From contig DAHWEX010000725.1 of assembly GCA_027326205.1 (NCBI GenBank), positions 1 to 38,862 on the forward strand: 38,862 nt of DNA, in the 5' to 3' direction. The notes beneath the pieces were generated by a model that saw only the letters and a program-made list of their open reading frames with translations, was not told where the DNA came from and searched no databases. The stretch is from Actinomycetota bacterium. Lineage in GTDB: Bacteria; Actinomycetota; Actinomycetes; Streptosporangiales; Streptosporangiaceae. Every line of letters starts with the position of its first letter. Positions within the stretch are counted from its first letter, which is position 1. The translations under genes were made by a program, and so were the position numbers. This document shows positions 1 through 7,146 of the stretch, piece after piece.

Positions 1-1989
1 CCGCGGCCGCTCGCGGAAACCGGGCCGCCCGGCCGGGCGGCGGCCCGGGCGGTCCGGGCGGCCCCGCCGGCTGACCGGGCCGGCCGGGTGCGGCCGCGGG
101 ACGCCGTGCTGCTCGCCACCTCGGCGGCGGGGCTGGCCGAATGGCTTGCCCCCGTGCTGCCGAACCTGGTCGCGGGCCCGGTGCGGCATCCCGCGTGGGC
201 GGTACTCGGGGTCCGCCGGATGCCGCTCGCCGAGCTTGCCGACCTGCTGGCCTCGCTCGACCGGGAACCCGCGTGGTGGCGCGGGCTGTACGGGGCCCTC
301 GCCGGCGTGCCCGCCGAAGAACGGGCCGAGCTCGGCGCGCTGCCGGTGCCGCTCGCCGACGGGCGGCTGGTCCGCGGGCCGCGCGGGCTGCTGCTGCCGG
401 GACCTGGGCTTGAGCACACCGGCCGGCTCGCCGTCCTCGGGCTCCGCGTGGCCGACCCCGAGGCGGCGCATCCGCTGCTCGCCCGCCTTGGCGCGGTGGA
501 GGCGACGCCGCGCAGCGCGCTGGAGGACCCGGCCACCCGCGCCGCCGTCGCCGCCTCCTACGACCGGGCGGCCGAGGCGTACTTCGACGACGACAGCCCG
601 CAGCGGGTCGCCGATGCCGTGCTCGGGCTGGTCGCGGCGGTAGCCGCCGAGCCGGGCGAGTACCCGTGGCTGGCCGGCCTGGCGCTGCCCGCCGAGGACG
701 GCGACTGGTACCCGGCGGGCGAACTGCTGCTGCCGGGCGCGCCGCTGGCCGGGCTTCTCGCGCAAGACGCGCCATTCGGCGTCGTCAGCGCGGACTTCGC
801 CGCCCGGCACGGGAACCAGGCGCTGCAGGCCGCGGGGGTGCTGTCGTCCTTCGGCCTGCTGCGGGCGCAGGACGTCGAGCTTGACGAGTCCGCCGGCGAC
901 CTGGAGGTGGACGGAGCGGACCAGTGGGCGGCCGCCAGCCGGGCGGCCGCGCGACCGGGCCGGGCGGCCGGGGCCAGCGACGGCCCCGCCCTGAGCCTGC
1001 CGCCGGTGGCCATCGAGGTCGTCGCGGTGCGCGACCTGGACCTCGTCGACCCCGCCCGCTGGCCGCAGGCGCTGGACCTGCTGACCCGGGCGCCGCTGCG
1101 CGCCGCGCTCACCGAGCCCGCCCGCGTTCGCCTCCCCGGGGGCAGCCACGCGGACGTTCCGTCCTACACGGCCTGGTGGCTGCGCCGGCACGTGACGATC
1201 GACGGGCAGCGGCCGTCCGGCCTGCGCACCCCGGATGGCGACCCGCTCCTGGCCGGGCTCTACCAGGCGATCGGGGAAGGCGGGGACACTGGTCCGCTGC
1301 TCGCGCGGTTGCTCGGCGACCCGGTGATCGCCCGCGCGCTCGGCGTCCGTGCCTCGCTGAGCGCCCTGTTGGCCGAGCCAGGCGGCCCGGATGAACTGCT
1401 CGCCAGGCTCGCCGACCCGGGCCGTCCCGTCACCAGGCCGCAGCTGCGGGCACTGTGGTCGGCACTCGCCGCCGCCGAAGGCGTCACCCCGGACGCGCTC
1501 ACCCCGCCGGAGCGGGTCCGCGCGATCCAGGCAGGCAAGCTCACCGTCGCGGACGCCGCCGACACCCTGGTTCTCGACGCCCCCGACCTGTGGCCGCTGG
1601 TCACGGACCTGCCCCTGGTCATCGCGCCGTACCGGCACGCGGCCCGGCTGGCCGACCTGCTCGACCTGCCCCTGGTCTCCGAGGAGTCCCCCGGCATCGT
1701 CGAGTCATCCGGCGAACGCCGGCCGGTCCCCGGCGTCATCCGGGACGTCCTGCCCGGTGCGCCGGCGACCTACCGGGAACACGACAGCCTCACGGTCGAC
1801 GGCGCGGACCTCCCCTGGCGCTATGCCGGCGACGAGTTGCACACGGCCACCGTGGAGGGCCTGGCGCACGGCCTGGCCTGGGCGGCGGGGCAGTGGCACG
1901 CCCGTCACCTGCTGGCCGCCCTGCTGCTCAGCCCCGAGGAGACGCCGCGGCTCCTCGCCGAGTCCGACCTCGACGCGTCGCCGGAGTAA
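1..1989 (+). CDS. Sacsin/Hsp90-like ATPase-domain protein, C-terminal part (5' end outside window)
   Basis: The reading frame is open from base 1 and runs to TAA at 1987-1989. The GTG at 88 is therefore probably internal, and about 660 residues of a larger protein are visible. The visible part has no membrane segment and resembles the C-terminal half of the roughly 1000-residue actinobacterial proteins annotated as sacsin N-terminal ATP-binding-like (Hsp90-type GHKL) proteins. Those carry their ATP site in the N-terminal part, which is missing here. The end is well conserved in style (VDGADLPWRYAGDEL, then GLAHGLAWAAGQWHARHLL). Function in bacteria is unknown; a chaperone-like role is only suggested by the fold. 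Family assignment rests on the C-terminal part alone and is moderate. Confidence 0.6.
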   Translation, partial: PRPLAETGPPGRAAARAVRAAPPADRAGRVRPRDAVLLATSAAGLAEWLAPVLPNLVAGPVRHPAWAVLGVRRMPLAELADLLASLDREPAWWRGLYGALAGVPAEERAELGALPVPLADGRLVRGPRGLLLPGPGLEHTGRLAVLGLRVADPEAAHPLLARLGAVEATPRSALEDPATRAAVAASYDRAAEAYFDDDSPQRVADAVLGLVAAVAAEPGEYPWLAGLALPAEDGDWYPAGELLLPGAPLAGLLAQDAPFGVVSADFAARHGNQALQAAGVLSSFGLLRAQDVELDESAGDLEVDGADQWAAASRAAARPGRAAGASDGPALSLPPVAIEVVAVRDLDLVDPARWPQALDLLTRAPLRAALTEPARVRLPGGSHADVPSYTAWWLRRHVTIDGQRPSGLRTPDGDPLLAGLYQAIGEGGDTGPLLARLLGDPVIARALGVRASLSALLAEPGGPDELLARLADPGRPVTRPQLRALWSALAAAEGVTPDALTPPERVRAIQAGKLTVADAADTLVLDAPDLWPLVTDLPLVIAPYRHAARLADLLDLPLVSEESPGIVESSGERRPVPGVIRDVLPGAPATYREHDSLTVDGADLPWRYAGDELHTATVEGLAHGLAWAAGQWHARHLLAALLLSPEETPRLLAESDLDASPE

Positions 1990-2196
1990 GGCACGGGCCG
2001 CCGGGGCTGAAGAAGCACACGTTCACCAGCCAGGCCGCCGTGTCCTCGTCCAGCGCGGACAGCCGGTACAGGCGATCGCCTGGTCAGGCGCGGCGAGCGG
2101 CACGGCCGACGTAACCTGGCGAAACACCGGTGTAACCGGGCGTCGTTAGACTTCGCTGGTGGATACGCGCCGCACCGCACCGAAGGGGCAACTGCC

Positions 2197-2280
2197 ATGA
2201 CCTCGTACCTGATCACGGCCGTCCTCTTCGTCGCCATGGTCACCACCCTGGTCTACCTCTGGAAGCGCGAGCACTCCTAA
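2197..2280 (+). CDS. 27-residue single-span membrane peptide
   Basis: ATG at 2197 opens 27 codons ending in TAA. A purine-rich stretch (cgaagggg, 2181-2188) lies 8 nt upstream and can serve as ribosome binding site. The peptide starts MTSYLITAVLFVAMVTTLVY and ends in a basic/polar tail (WKREHS). It is essentially one hydrophobic helix of about 19 residues with a positively charged end that should face the cytoplasm. It sits alone between the sacsin-like gene and the convergent lyase gene. I recognise no family. The ribosome binding site, clean helix and charged tail argue for a real gene, but it is short enough that chance cannot be excluded. Confidence 0.5.
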   Translation: MTSYLITAVLFVAMVTTLVYLWKREHS

Positions 2281-2310
2281 CCGCTAACCGCGCGACCGGA
2301 TGGCGCCCCG

Positions 2311-3759
2311 CTACGGCTGCCCGCTCTCGCCCGCTGCCGCGTGGGCGGCCAGCGCGGCGCTGATGAACTCCTGCGCCGCGCCGAGGTAGCCGGCCGGATC
2401 CAGGGCCCGCTCGACCTGGTCGGGGGTGATGCCGGCCCGGGTGAGCTTGTCCTCGGTCTCCGGGGTCGCCAGCAGGACGTCGCGCAGCGGAATGCCGGAG
2501 GACGCGGACCTCGCGGCGGCGACCGACACGAGTTCGTGCGCGGCCGAGGCGCCGAGCGAACCACGCAGCAGGGCGGTGACCCGCTCGGCTAGGGGCAGGC
2601 CGCCGGCCTCGGCCAGGTTGGCGGCCATCCGCGCCCTGTCGACGCTCAGGTGCCCGAGGAGGTCGCCGGCCCAGGCGGCGGACGAGGCCGCGACCTGGAG
2701 CAGGTGGCTGTAGGGCTGCCACTCCGCGTGCCAGGCGCCGGCCGCGCGCTGGTGTTCCTGCTCGGCGCTCGCGACCAGCGTCGCGAGGAGCCCGGGTGCC
2801 TGCTTGGCGCAGCCCAGGATCGCGACGGCGGCGACCGGGGTGCGCTTGCCGGGCGCGGCGGGCGAGCCGCCGCGCCGGGGCGCGCCGTTCGCGTTGCCGT
2901 CGGCCCCCTCGCAGACCTCGCCCACCTCGGTCTGCGCGAGCAGGGTCACGTCGCGGGCGACAGGCGACAGCGCCGCGGTGACCCGCGCCGCGACGGTCCC
3001 GACGTCGATGATCCGCAGCCGCTCGGTGTGCCACGGCACGGGCGTGTCGGCCAGGCCAAGCTCCTGCGCCAGCAGCGCCTTCACCCGCGCGCCGCTGTCC
3101 CCGAGGGACGCCAGGGTGCCGACGGCGCCGCCGAACTGCACGGCGAGCCGCGTGCCGCGCACGAACGCGAGCCACTCGATCGCGCTGTCGAGCCCGGCCA
3201 GCCAGCCCGCCGCGACCAGCCCGAACGTGGTCGGCACGGCCTGCTGCAGCAGGCTGCGCCCGATCATGAGGGTGCCGCGGTGCGCCTCGGCCAGGCGCGC
3301 GGCCGCCGCCGCGGCGGCTCTCAGGTCTGCTTCCGTGGCGCTGAGGGCGTCCCTGGCCAGCAGCATCGCCGCGGTGTCCATGATGTCCTGGCTGGTCGCG
3401 CCGTGGTGGACGGCCGATCTCCCGGCCGGGCTGGCGACCTTCCCGGCCAGCACCCGGGCCAGCCCGGGCACCGGGTTGCCGGTGAGCGTCGCGGCCCGGG
3501 CGAGTTGCGCGAGGTCCTCCGGCGTGAAGTTTTCCGTCCGGGCCGCCGCGGTCACCGCCGCGCCCGCGCCGGCGGGCGCCGCGCCGGCCCGTTCGAGTGC
3601 TCGGGCGAGCCCGGCCTCGGCCGCGAGCATCGCCCTGAGCCAGGCGGCGTCGTCCGCGACCGCGCCACCGCGGGCGAACACGCCGTCAAAGAGCCCGAAG
3701 TTCGCCGGGCCGCTTGTGAGATTCACCGCCGTGGCTGATCCGCCATTCTGGTCAGGCAT
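2311..3759 (-). CDS. PcaB-like lyase homologue (fumarase/aspartase superfamily) with degenerate active-site loop
   Basis: A 482-residue protein closest in sequence style to 3-carboxy-cis,cis-muconate cycloisomerase (PcaB, about 450 residues), within the adenylosuccinate lyase/fumarase superfamily. Family features present are HHGATSQDIMDTA, GRSLLQQAVPTTFG and, after the signature, a QEHQRAAGAWHAEW stretch typical of PcaB. The mobile catalytic loop, normally GGSSxMPHKRNP, reads GGSPAAPGKRTP here: the second Ser, the Met, the His and the Asn are all replaced. No other protocatechuate-pathway gene is nearby. It is divergent from gabT with 22 bp between start codons and is probably leaderless. The start was chosen because a TANNNT box (TAACAT, 3771-3766) lies exactly 6 nt upstream. 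It may have changed substrate or lost lyase activity. Confidence 0.75.
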   Translation of the reverse strand: MPDQNGGSATAVNLTSGPANFGLFDGVFARGGAVADDAAWLRAMLAAEAGLARALERAGAAPAGAGAAVTAAARTENFTPEDLAQLARAATLTGNPVPGLARVLAGKVASPAGRSAVHHGATSQDIMDTAAMLLARDALSATEADLRAAAAAAARLAEAHRGTLMIGRSLLQQAVPTTFGLVAAGWLAGLDSAIEWLAFVRGTRLAVQFGGAVGTLASLGDSGARVKALLAQELGLADTPVPWHTERLRIIDVGTVAARVTAALSPVARDVTLLAQTEVGEVCEGADGNANGAPRRGGSPAAPGKRTPVAAVAILGCAKQAPGLLATLVASAEQEHQRAAGAWHAEWQPYSHLLQVAASSAAWAGDLLGHLSVDRARMAANLAEAGGLPLAERVTALLRGSLGASAAHELVSVAAARSASSGIPLRDVLLATPETEDKLTRAGITPDQVERALDPAGYLGAAQEFISAALAAHAAAGESGQP

Positions 3760-3784
3760 GTCCGGATGTTATCGTCCGAACATG
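3757..3784. promoter_or_regulatory. Overlapping divergent leaderless promoters within an inverted repeat
   Basis: Arms CATGTCCGGA (3757-3766) and TCCGAACATG (3775-3784) match at 9 of 10 positions around an 8-nt spacer and contain both start codons. On the plus strand TATCGT (3770-3775) is followed by 6 nt and the gabT ATG. On the minus strand TAACAT (3771-3766) is followed by 6 nt and the lyase ATG. The two -10 boxes overlap, so both promoters cannot be occupied together. The dyad may also be an operator. No room exists for a Shine-Dalgarno sequence on either side. Confidence 0.6.
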
Positions 3785-5134
3785 ACCGCACTTCCCGCAG
3801 GCGGCCCTGGCCTGCACCAACGCCGTAACCTAGTCACCGAGATCCCCGGCCCCGCCTCGCGCGCGCTGATGGATCGCCGGAACGCCGCCGTGGCACGCGG
3901 CGTCTCCACCACGCTGCCGGTCTTCGTCACCGCGGCCGGCGGCGGCGTCCTGCTGGACGCGGACGGCAACACGCTGATCGACTTCGGGTCGGGCATCGCG
4001 GTCGCCTCGGTGGGGAACGCGGCGCAGGCCGTCGTCGAGCGCGTCCAGGCCCAGGTCGCCCAGTTCACCCACACCTGCTTCATGGTCACCCCGTACCAGG
4101 GGTACGTGGAGGTCTGCGAGGAACTCGGCCGCAGGACGCCGGGCACGCACGAGAAGCGGTCCGCGCTGTTCAACTCCGGCGCCGAAGCCGTCGAGAACGC
4201 GATCAAGATCGCCCGGCACAACACCGGCCGCCAGGCGGTCGTCGCGTTCGACCACGCCTACCACGGCCGGACGAACCTGACGATGGCGCTGACCGCGAAG
4301 AACATGCCCTACAAGCAGGGCTTCGGCCCGTTCGCCGGCGAGGTCTACCGGGTGCCGATGGCCTACCCGCTGCGCTGGCCGGGCGGCCCGCAGGCGTGCC
4401 GGGCGCAGGCCCTCGACGTGGTCAGGTCGCTGATCCACACCCAGGTCGGCGAGCAGAACGTGGCCGCCGTCATCATCGAGCCGATCCAGGGCGAGGGCGG
4501 TTTCATCGTCCCGCCGGACGGGTTCCTCGCCGGCCTGGCGGAGTTCTGCCGCCAGCACGGGATCGTGTTCATCGCCGACGAGATCCAGTCCGGGTTCTGC
4601 CGGACCGGCGACTGGTTCGCCGTCGAGCACGAGGGCGTCGTCCCGGACCTGGTCACGACCGCCAAGGGCATCGCCGGCGGCCTCCCGCTGGCCGCCGTGA
4701 CCGGCCGGGCGGAGATCATGGACGCGGTCCACGCCGGCGGCCTCGGCGGCACCTACGGCGGCAACCCGGTCGCCTGCGCCGCCGCGCTCGGCGCGATCGA
4801 GACCATGGCGTCGCAGGACCTGCCGGCCCGGGCGCGCCGGATCGGCGAGATCATGCTCCCCCGCCTGCGCAAGCTCGCCGAGACCTACCCGGTCATCGCC
4901 GACGTGCGCGGCCGGGGCGCGATGATCGCGGTCGAACTGACCAGGCCGGGCACGCTGGACCCGGACCCGGCGTCCACCGCGGCGGTCGCGGCGTTCTGCC
5001 ACCAGGCCGGCCTCGTCGTGCTCACCTGCGGGACGTTCGGCAACGTGCTCCGCTTCCTGCCGCCCCTCGTCATCGGCGAGGAACTGCTGGAAGAGGGCCT
5101 GGACATCCTGGAGAACGCCTTCGCGTCGCTGTAA
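3782..5134 (+). CDS. gabT: 4-aminobutyrate aminotransferase (GabT)
   Basis: A 450-residue class III PLP-dependent aminotransferase that transfers the amino group of 4-aminobutyrate to 2-oxoglutarate, giving succinate semialdehyde and glutamate in the cytosol. The N-terminus (RRNLVTEIPGPASRALMDRR, TTLPVFV) is characteristic of actinobacterial GabT. Other landmarks are NSGAEAVENAIKIAR, the PLP-contacting IADEIQSGFCRTG and the Schiff-base lysine K295 in TTAKGIAGGLP. Length is normal. ATG 3782 was chosen over the in-frame ATG at 3758 because the -10 box TATCGT lies 6 nt upstream and the longer form would start inside the lyase start codon. No succinate-semialdehyde dehydrogenase is adjacent, so the pathway partner lies elsewhere. 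Convergent with the DUF4097 operon downstream. Confidence 0.9.
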   Translation: MTALPAGGPGLHQRRNLVTEIPGPASRALMDRRNAAVARGVSTTLPVFVTAAGGGVLLDADGNTLIDFGSGIAVASVGNAAQAVVERVQAQVAQFTHTCFMVTPYQGYVEVCEELGRRTPGTHEKRSALFNSGAEAVENAIKIARHNTGRQAVVAFDHAYHGRTNLTMALTAKNMPYKQGFGPFAGEVYRVPMAYPLRWPGGPQACRAQALDVVRSLIHTQVGEQNVAAVIIEPIQGEGGFIVPPDGFLAGLAEFCRQHGIVFIADEIQSGFCRTGDWFAVEHEGVVPDLVTTAKGIAGGLPLAAVTGRAEIMDAVHAGGLGGTYGGNPVACAAALGAIETMASQDLPARARRIGEIMLPRLRKLAETYPVIADVRGRGAMIAVELTRPGTLDPDPASTAAVAAFCHQAGLVVLTCGTFGNVLRFLPPLVIGEELLEEGLDILENAFASL

Positions 5135-5172
5135 TTTCCGCCGCAAAGTCACAATCACAATCGTCATACCGA

Positions 5173-5198
5173 ACGGGCGGGTGCTCCGCGCCGCCCGT
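5173..5198. terminator. Hairpin, candidate terminator of gabT
   Basis: An 8-bp perfect stem, ACGGGCGG (5173-5180) with CCGCCCGT (5191-5198), around a 10-nt loop, starts 38 nt after the gabT stop codon. No U-tract follows, which is common for high-GC actinobacterial terminators. Confidence 0.45.
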
Positions 5199-5274
5199 CC
5201 ACTGGTTACGAGCACCCGGTCCCAGCGAGATCCCGCCTCTTGCTGTTATCTCCGCGTCTTCGGTGAGCGTTGAG

Positions 5275-5322
5275 GAGAGTGGATCGTTACGAGCACCCGG
5301 GTGCGCGTAACGATCCACTCTC
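5275..5322. repeat. 48-bp near-perfect palindrome (bidirectional terminator or REP-like element)
   Basis: Two 17-base arms (5275-5291 and 5306-5322) are exact reverse complements. The 14-nt centre contains a further perfect 12-bp palindrome, GCACCCGGGTGC (5293-5304). The whole element is symmetric except for one A/G pair flanking the central palindrome. It lies between two convergent transcription units. Because 15 bases of it recur at 5205-5219, it could instead be a dispersed palindromic repeat; copy number elsewhere in the genome is unknown. Confidence 0.6.
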
Positions 5323-5537
5323 TTGCGTCTCTTGCACTAACGCATCGCGAACAGGTCGGCCGGGATGGGATCGGGCTAGCGGCGGGGGACTTGGCGGACC
5401 GGGGCTCGGCGGCGGGCGCGGGTGGCGGCGGCCAGGATCTCCGTCTGGGTGGTCCCGCCCTGCGCCTCACCGGATTCCAGGGTCGGCCGCTGGCTGCCCG
5501 TGGTCTGCCCGGCGAACCGCCGCTCGCGCATCCCTGC

Positions 5538-6470
5538 TTACGCGTAGCGGAGGGTGATGTCGCCGCCGCCGCTGGTCGCGGTGATCACGTTGGCGGAGGA
5601 CGTGCTCGTCGAAAGGCCGTCGGAGTTGTTGCCGCCGGTGTGCGAGTTGACGTTGTACATCGTGTTACCGCGCGGGAGGACGAGGGTGATGTTGCCGCCG
5701 GAGGTGGTCACGTGGACGTTGCCGGGGACCGTGGCGAAGGCGATGTAGATGTCGCCGCCGCCGGTGGACGCGGACACCTTCCCGGTTGTGACGCCGGTGA
5801 CCTGGATGTTCCCGCCGTCGGTGGTGATCGTGACCGCGGGCGAGTCGACGGTGCTCGCCTGGATGTCGCCGCCGCCGGAGGAGGCGCTGAACGATGGCGC
5901 CGTGATGTCGCTCGCGGTGACGTTGCCGCCGTCCGTGCTCAGGCTCAGCGGCCCCTTGGCGATGTGGTCGGCGGACAGGTCGCCGCCGCCGGTGGAGAGC
6001 GTGACCGGGGCGCTGATGTCGCTGACCGAGGCGTTGCCGCCGTCGGTGCTCGCCGTGACCGGCAGCCCAGCCGGGATGAAGGCCGTCGCGTCGAGCCCGC
6101 AGTTGCCGGACGGCAGGGTGACGCAGTGGTAGGTCACCGTCGTGTCGCCGCCGGTCGTCTGCTCGGTGACCGAGGACTTGATGAAGCTGTAGTGGGCGGT
6201 GCCGCTGAGCGTCAGCCGGTCGCCCGTCGTCGGCTTGACGGTGAGCTGGCCGCCGGCGGAGTGCATGGTCAGGGACCTGGCGGCCGCCGGGGCGGCGTAG
6301 CGGACGGGGTAGCTGCCTTCGGCGAACGGCGCGAGCAGGCTGAAGCCGGCGTTCGCGACGAGGGCGACGCAGATCGGGACGCCGATGACGAGGGCGGTGA
6401 TGCGGCCCGGGGTCAGCGGGAGCCGTCCCCCTGTGCTCGGCGACGTGGTGGGCGGCGACGTCGTGACCAT
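5538..6470 (-). CDS. DUF4097-type membrane-anchored beta-repeat protein
   Basis: A 310-residue protein with a short Pro/Thr-rich N-terminus, one hydrophobic helix (about residues 24-46, ITALVIGVPICVALVANAGF) and a long extracellular repeat region. The repeats alternate between STDGGN and STGGGD motifs roughly every 20 residues, as in the DUF4097 family (predicted right-handed beta-helix or adhesin-like fold, unknown biochemical role). The last repeats end GGGDITLRYA. It starts 5 bp after the response regulator stop and is translated from the same mRNA, so it is probably an output or accessory of that two-component system. In other bacteria DUF4097/LiaF-like proteins associate with cell-envelope stress systems; a comparable role here is inference. 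ATG 6470 is the only sensible start. Confidence 0.75.
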   Translation of the reverse strand: MVTTSPPTTSPSTGGRLPLTPGRITALVIGVPICVALVANAGFSLLAPFAEGSYPVRYAAPAAARSLTMHSAGGQLTVKPTTGDRLTLSGTAHYSFIKSSVTEQTTGGDTTVTYHCVTLPSGNCGLDATAFIPAGLPVTASTDGGNASVSDISAPVTLSTGGGDLSADHIAKGPLSLSTDGGNVTASDITAPSFSASSGGGDIQASTVDSPAVTITTDGGNIQVTGVTTGKVSASTGGGDIYIAFATVPGNVHVTTSGGNITLVLPRGNTMYNVNSHTGGNNSDGLSTSTSSANVITATSGGGDITLRYA

Positions 6471-6475
6471 GGTGA

Positions 6476-7117
6476 TCAGCTCGTTCCCAGGTAGCGCAGG
6501 ACCGCGAGGACGCGGCGGTGGTCGCGCTCGGCCGGGGCGAGGCCGAGCTTGGTGAAGATGTTGTTGATGTGCTTCTCGACCGCGCCGGCCCCCACGACGA
6601 GGGCGGCGGCGATCGCGGCGTTGGAGCGGCCCTCGGCCATGAGGGCGAGGACCTCGCGTTCCCGCGGGGTGAGGTCGCCGAGCGGGTGGCGGCTGCGGGC
6701 CAGGAGCTGGGCGACGACCTCCGGGTCGAAGGCGCTGCCGCCCGCCGCGACCCGGTTCAGCGCGTCGAGGAACTCGTCCACGTCGGCGACCCGGTCCTTC
6801 AGCAGGTAGCCGACGCCGTGCGGGCGGCCGGCGATGAGCTCGGTGGCATAGCGCTCCTCCACCCACTGGGACAGCACGAGGACGCCGACGTCCGGCCACT
6901 GGTCGCGGACGAGCAGGGCCGCGCGCAGGCCCTCGTCGGTGAACGTCGGCGGCATCCGCACGTCGACGACGCAGGCGTCCGGCCGCGCGTCGCGGACGGC
7001 GCGCAGGAACGCCTCGGCGTCGCCCGCGGCGGCGACGACCTCGTGGCCGGCCTCCTCGAGGAGCAGGGTGAGGCCCTTGCGGAGCAGGACGGAGTCTTCG
7101 GCGATCGCGACGCGCAT
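6476..7117 (-). CDS. NarL/FixJ-type (LuxR HTH) response regulator
   Basis: A 213-residue two-domain regulator. The receiver domain (1-120) has acidic residues E7/D8, phospho-acceptor D52 (CVVDVRMPP) and a conserved lysine in GYLLKDRV. The C-terminal LuxR helix-turn-helix (about 147-205) contains LTPREREVLALMAEGRSNAAIA and VEKHINNIFTKLGL. The ATG at 7117 (MRVAIAEDS) gives the canonical N-terminus. A longer form from ATG 7153 would add 12 residues and overlap the kinase stop codon, so coupling by that start is possible. It is encoded immediately after its presumed partner kinase and upstream of the DUF4097 gene. Confidence 0.9.
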   Translation of the reverse strand: MRVAIAEDSVLLRKGLTLLLEEAGHEVVAAAGDAEAFLRAVRDARPDACVVDVRMPPTFTDEGLRAALLVRDQWPDVGVLVLSQWVEERYATELIAGRPHGVGYLLKDRVADVDEFLDALNRVAAGGSAFDPEVVAQLLARSRHPLGDLTPREREVLALMAEGRSNAAIAAALVVGAGAVEKHINNIFTKLGLAPAERDHRRVLAVLRYLGTS

Positions 7118-7120
7118 GGC

Positions 7121-7133
7121 GGTAACCGTTACC
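7121..7133. promoter_or_regulatory. 13-bp palindrome between kinase and response regulator
   Basis: GGTAACCGTTACC is a perfect dyad of 6-bp arms around one base. It lies just upstream of the canonical response regulator start and downstream of the kinase stop. It may be a regulator site or a chance palindrome. Confidence 0.3.
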
Positions 7134-7146
7134 ACGGGCTCCCCGC

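Larger units (their letters stand above)
5135..5537. other. 403-bp gene-free stretch between convergent genes, with two hairpins and a 15-bp direct repeat
   Basis: No convincing coding region on either strand; the long plus-strand frame starting near 5301 is antisense to the DUF4097 gene. The stretch contains a hairpin (5173-5198), a near-perfect 48-bp palindrome (5275-5322) and a direct repeat, gttacgagcacccgg, at 5205-5219 and 5286-5300. The first copy is isolated and the second forms the left arm and loop of the palindrome. The remainder, 5323-5537, shows nothing I can support. Confidence 0.7.

Noticed and set aside
3758-3784. Longer GabT start at ATG 3758
   Set aside because: It would overlap the divergent gene's start codon and add eight residues not typical of GabT, while ATG 3782 has a correctly spaced -10 box.
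5301-6494. A 397-codon plus-strand frame over the DUF4097 gene
   Set aside because: Antisense shadow; the minus strand has a membrane helix and regular repeats in a coherent operon.
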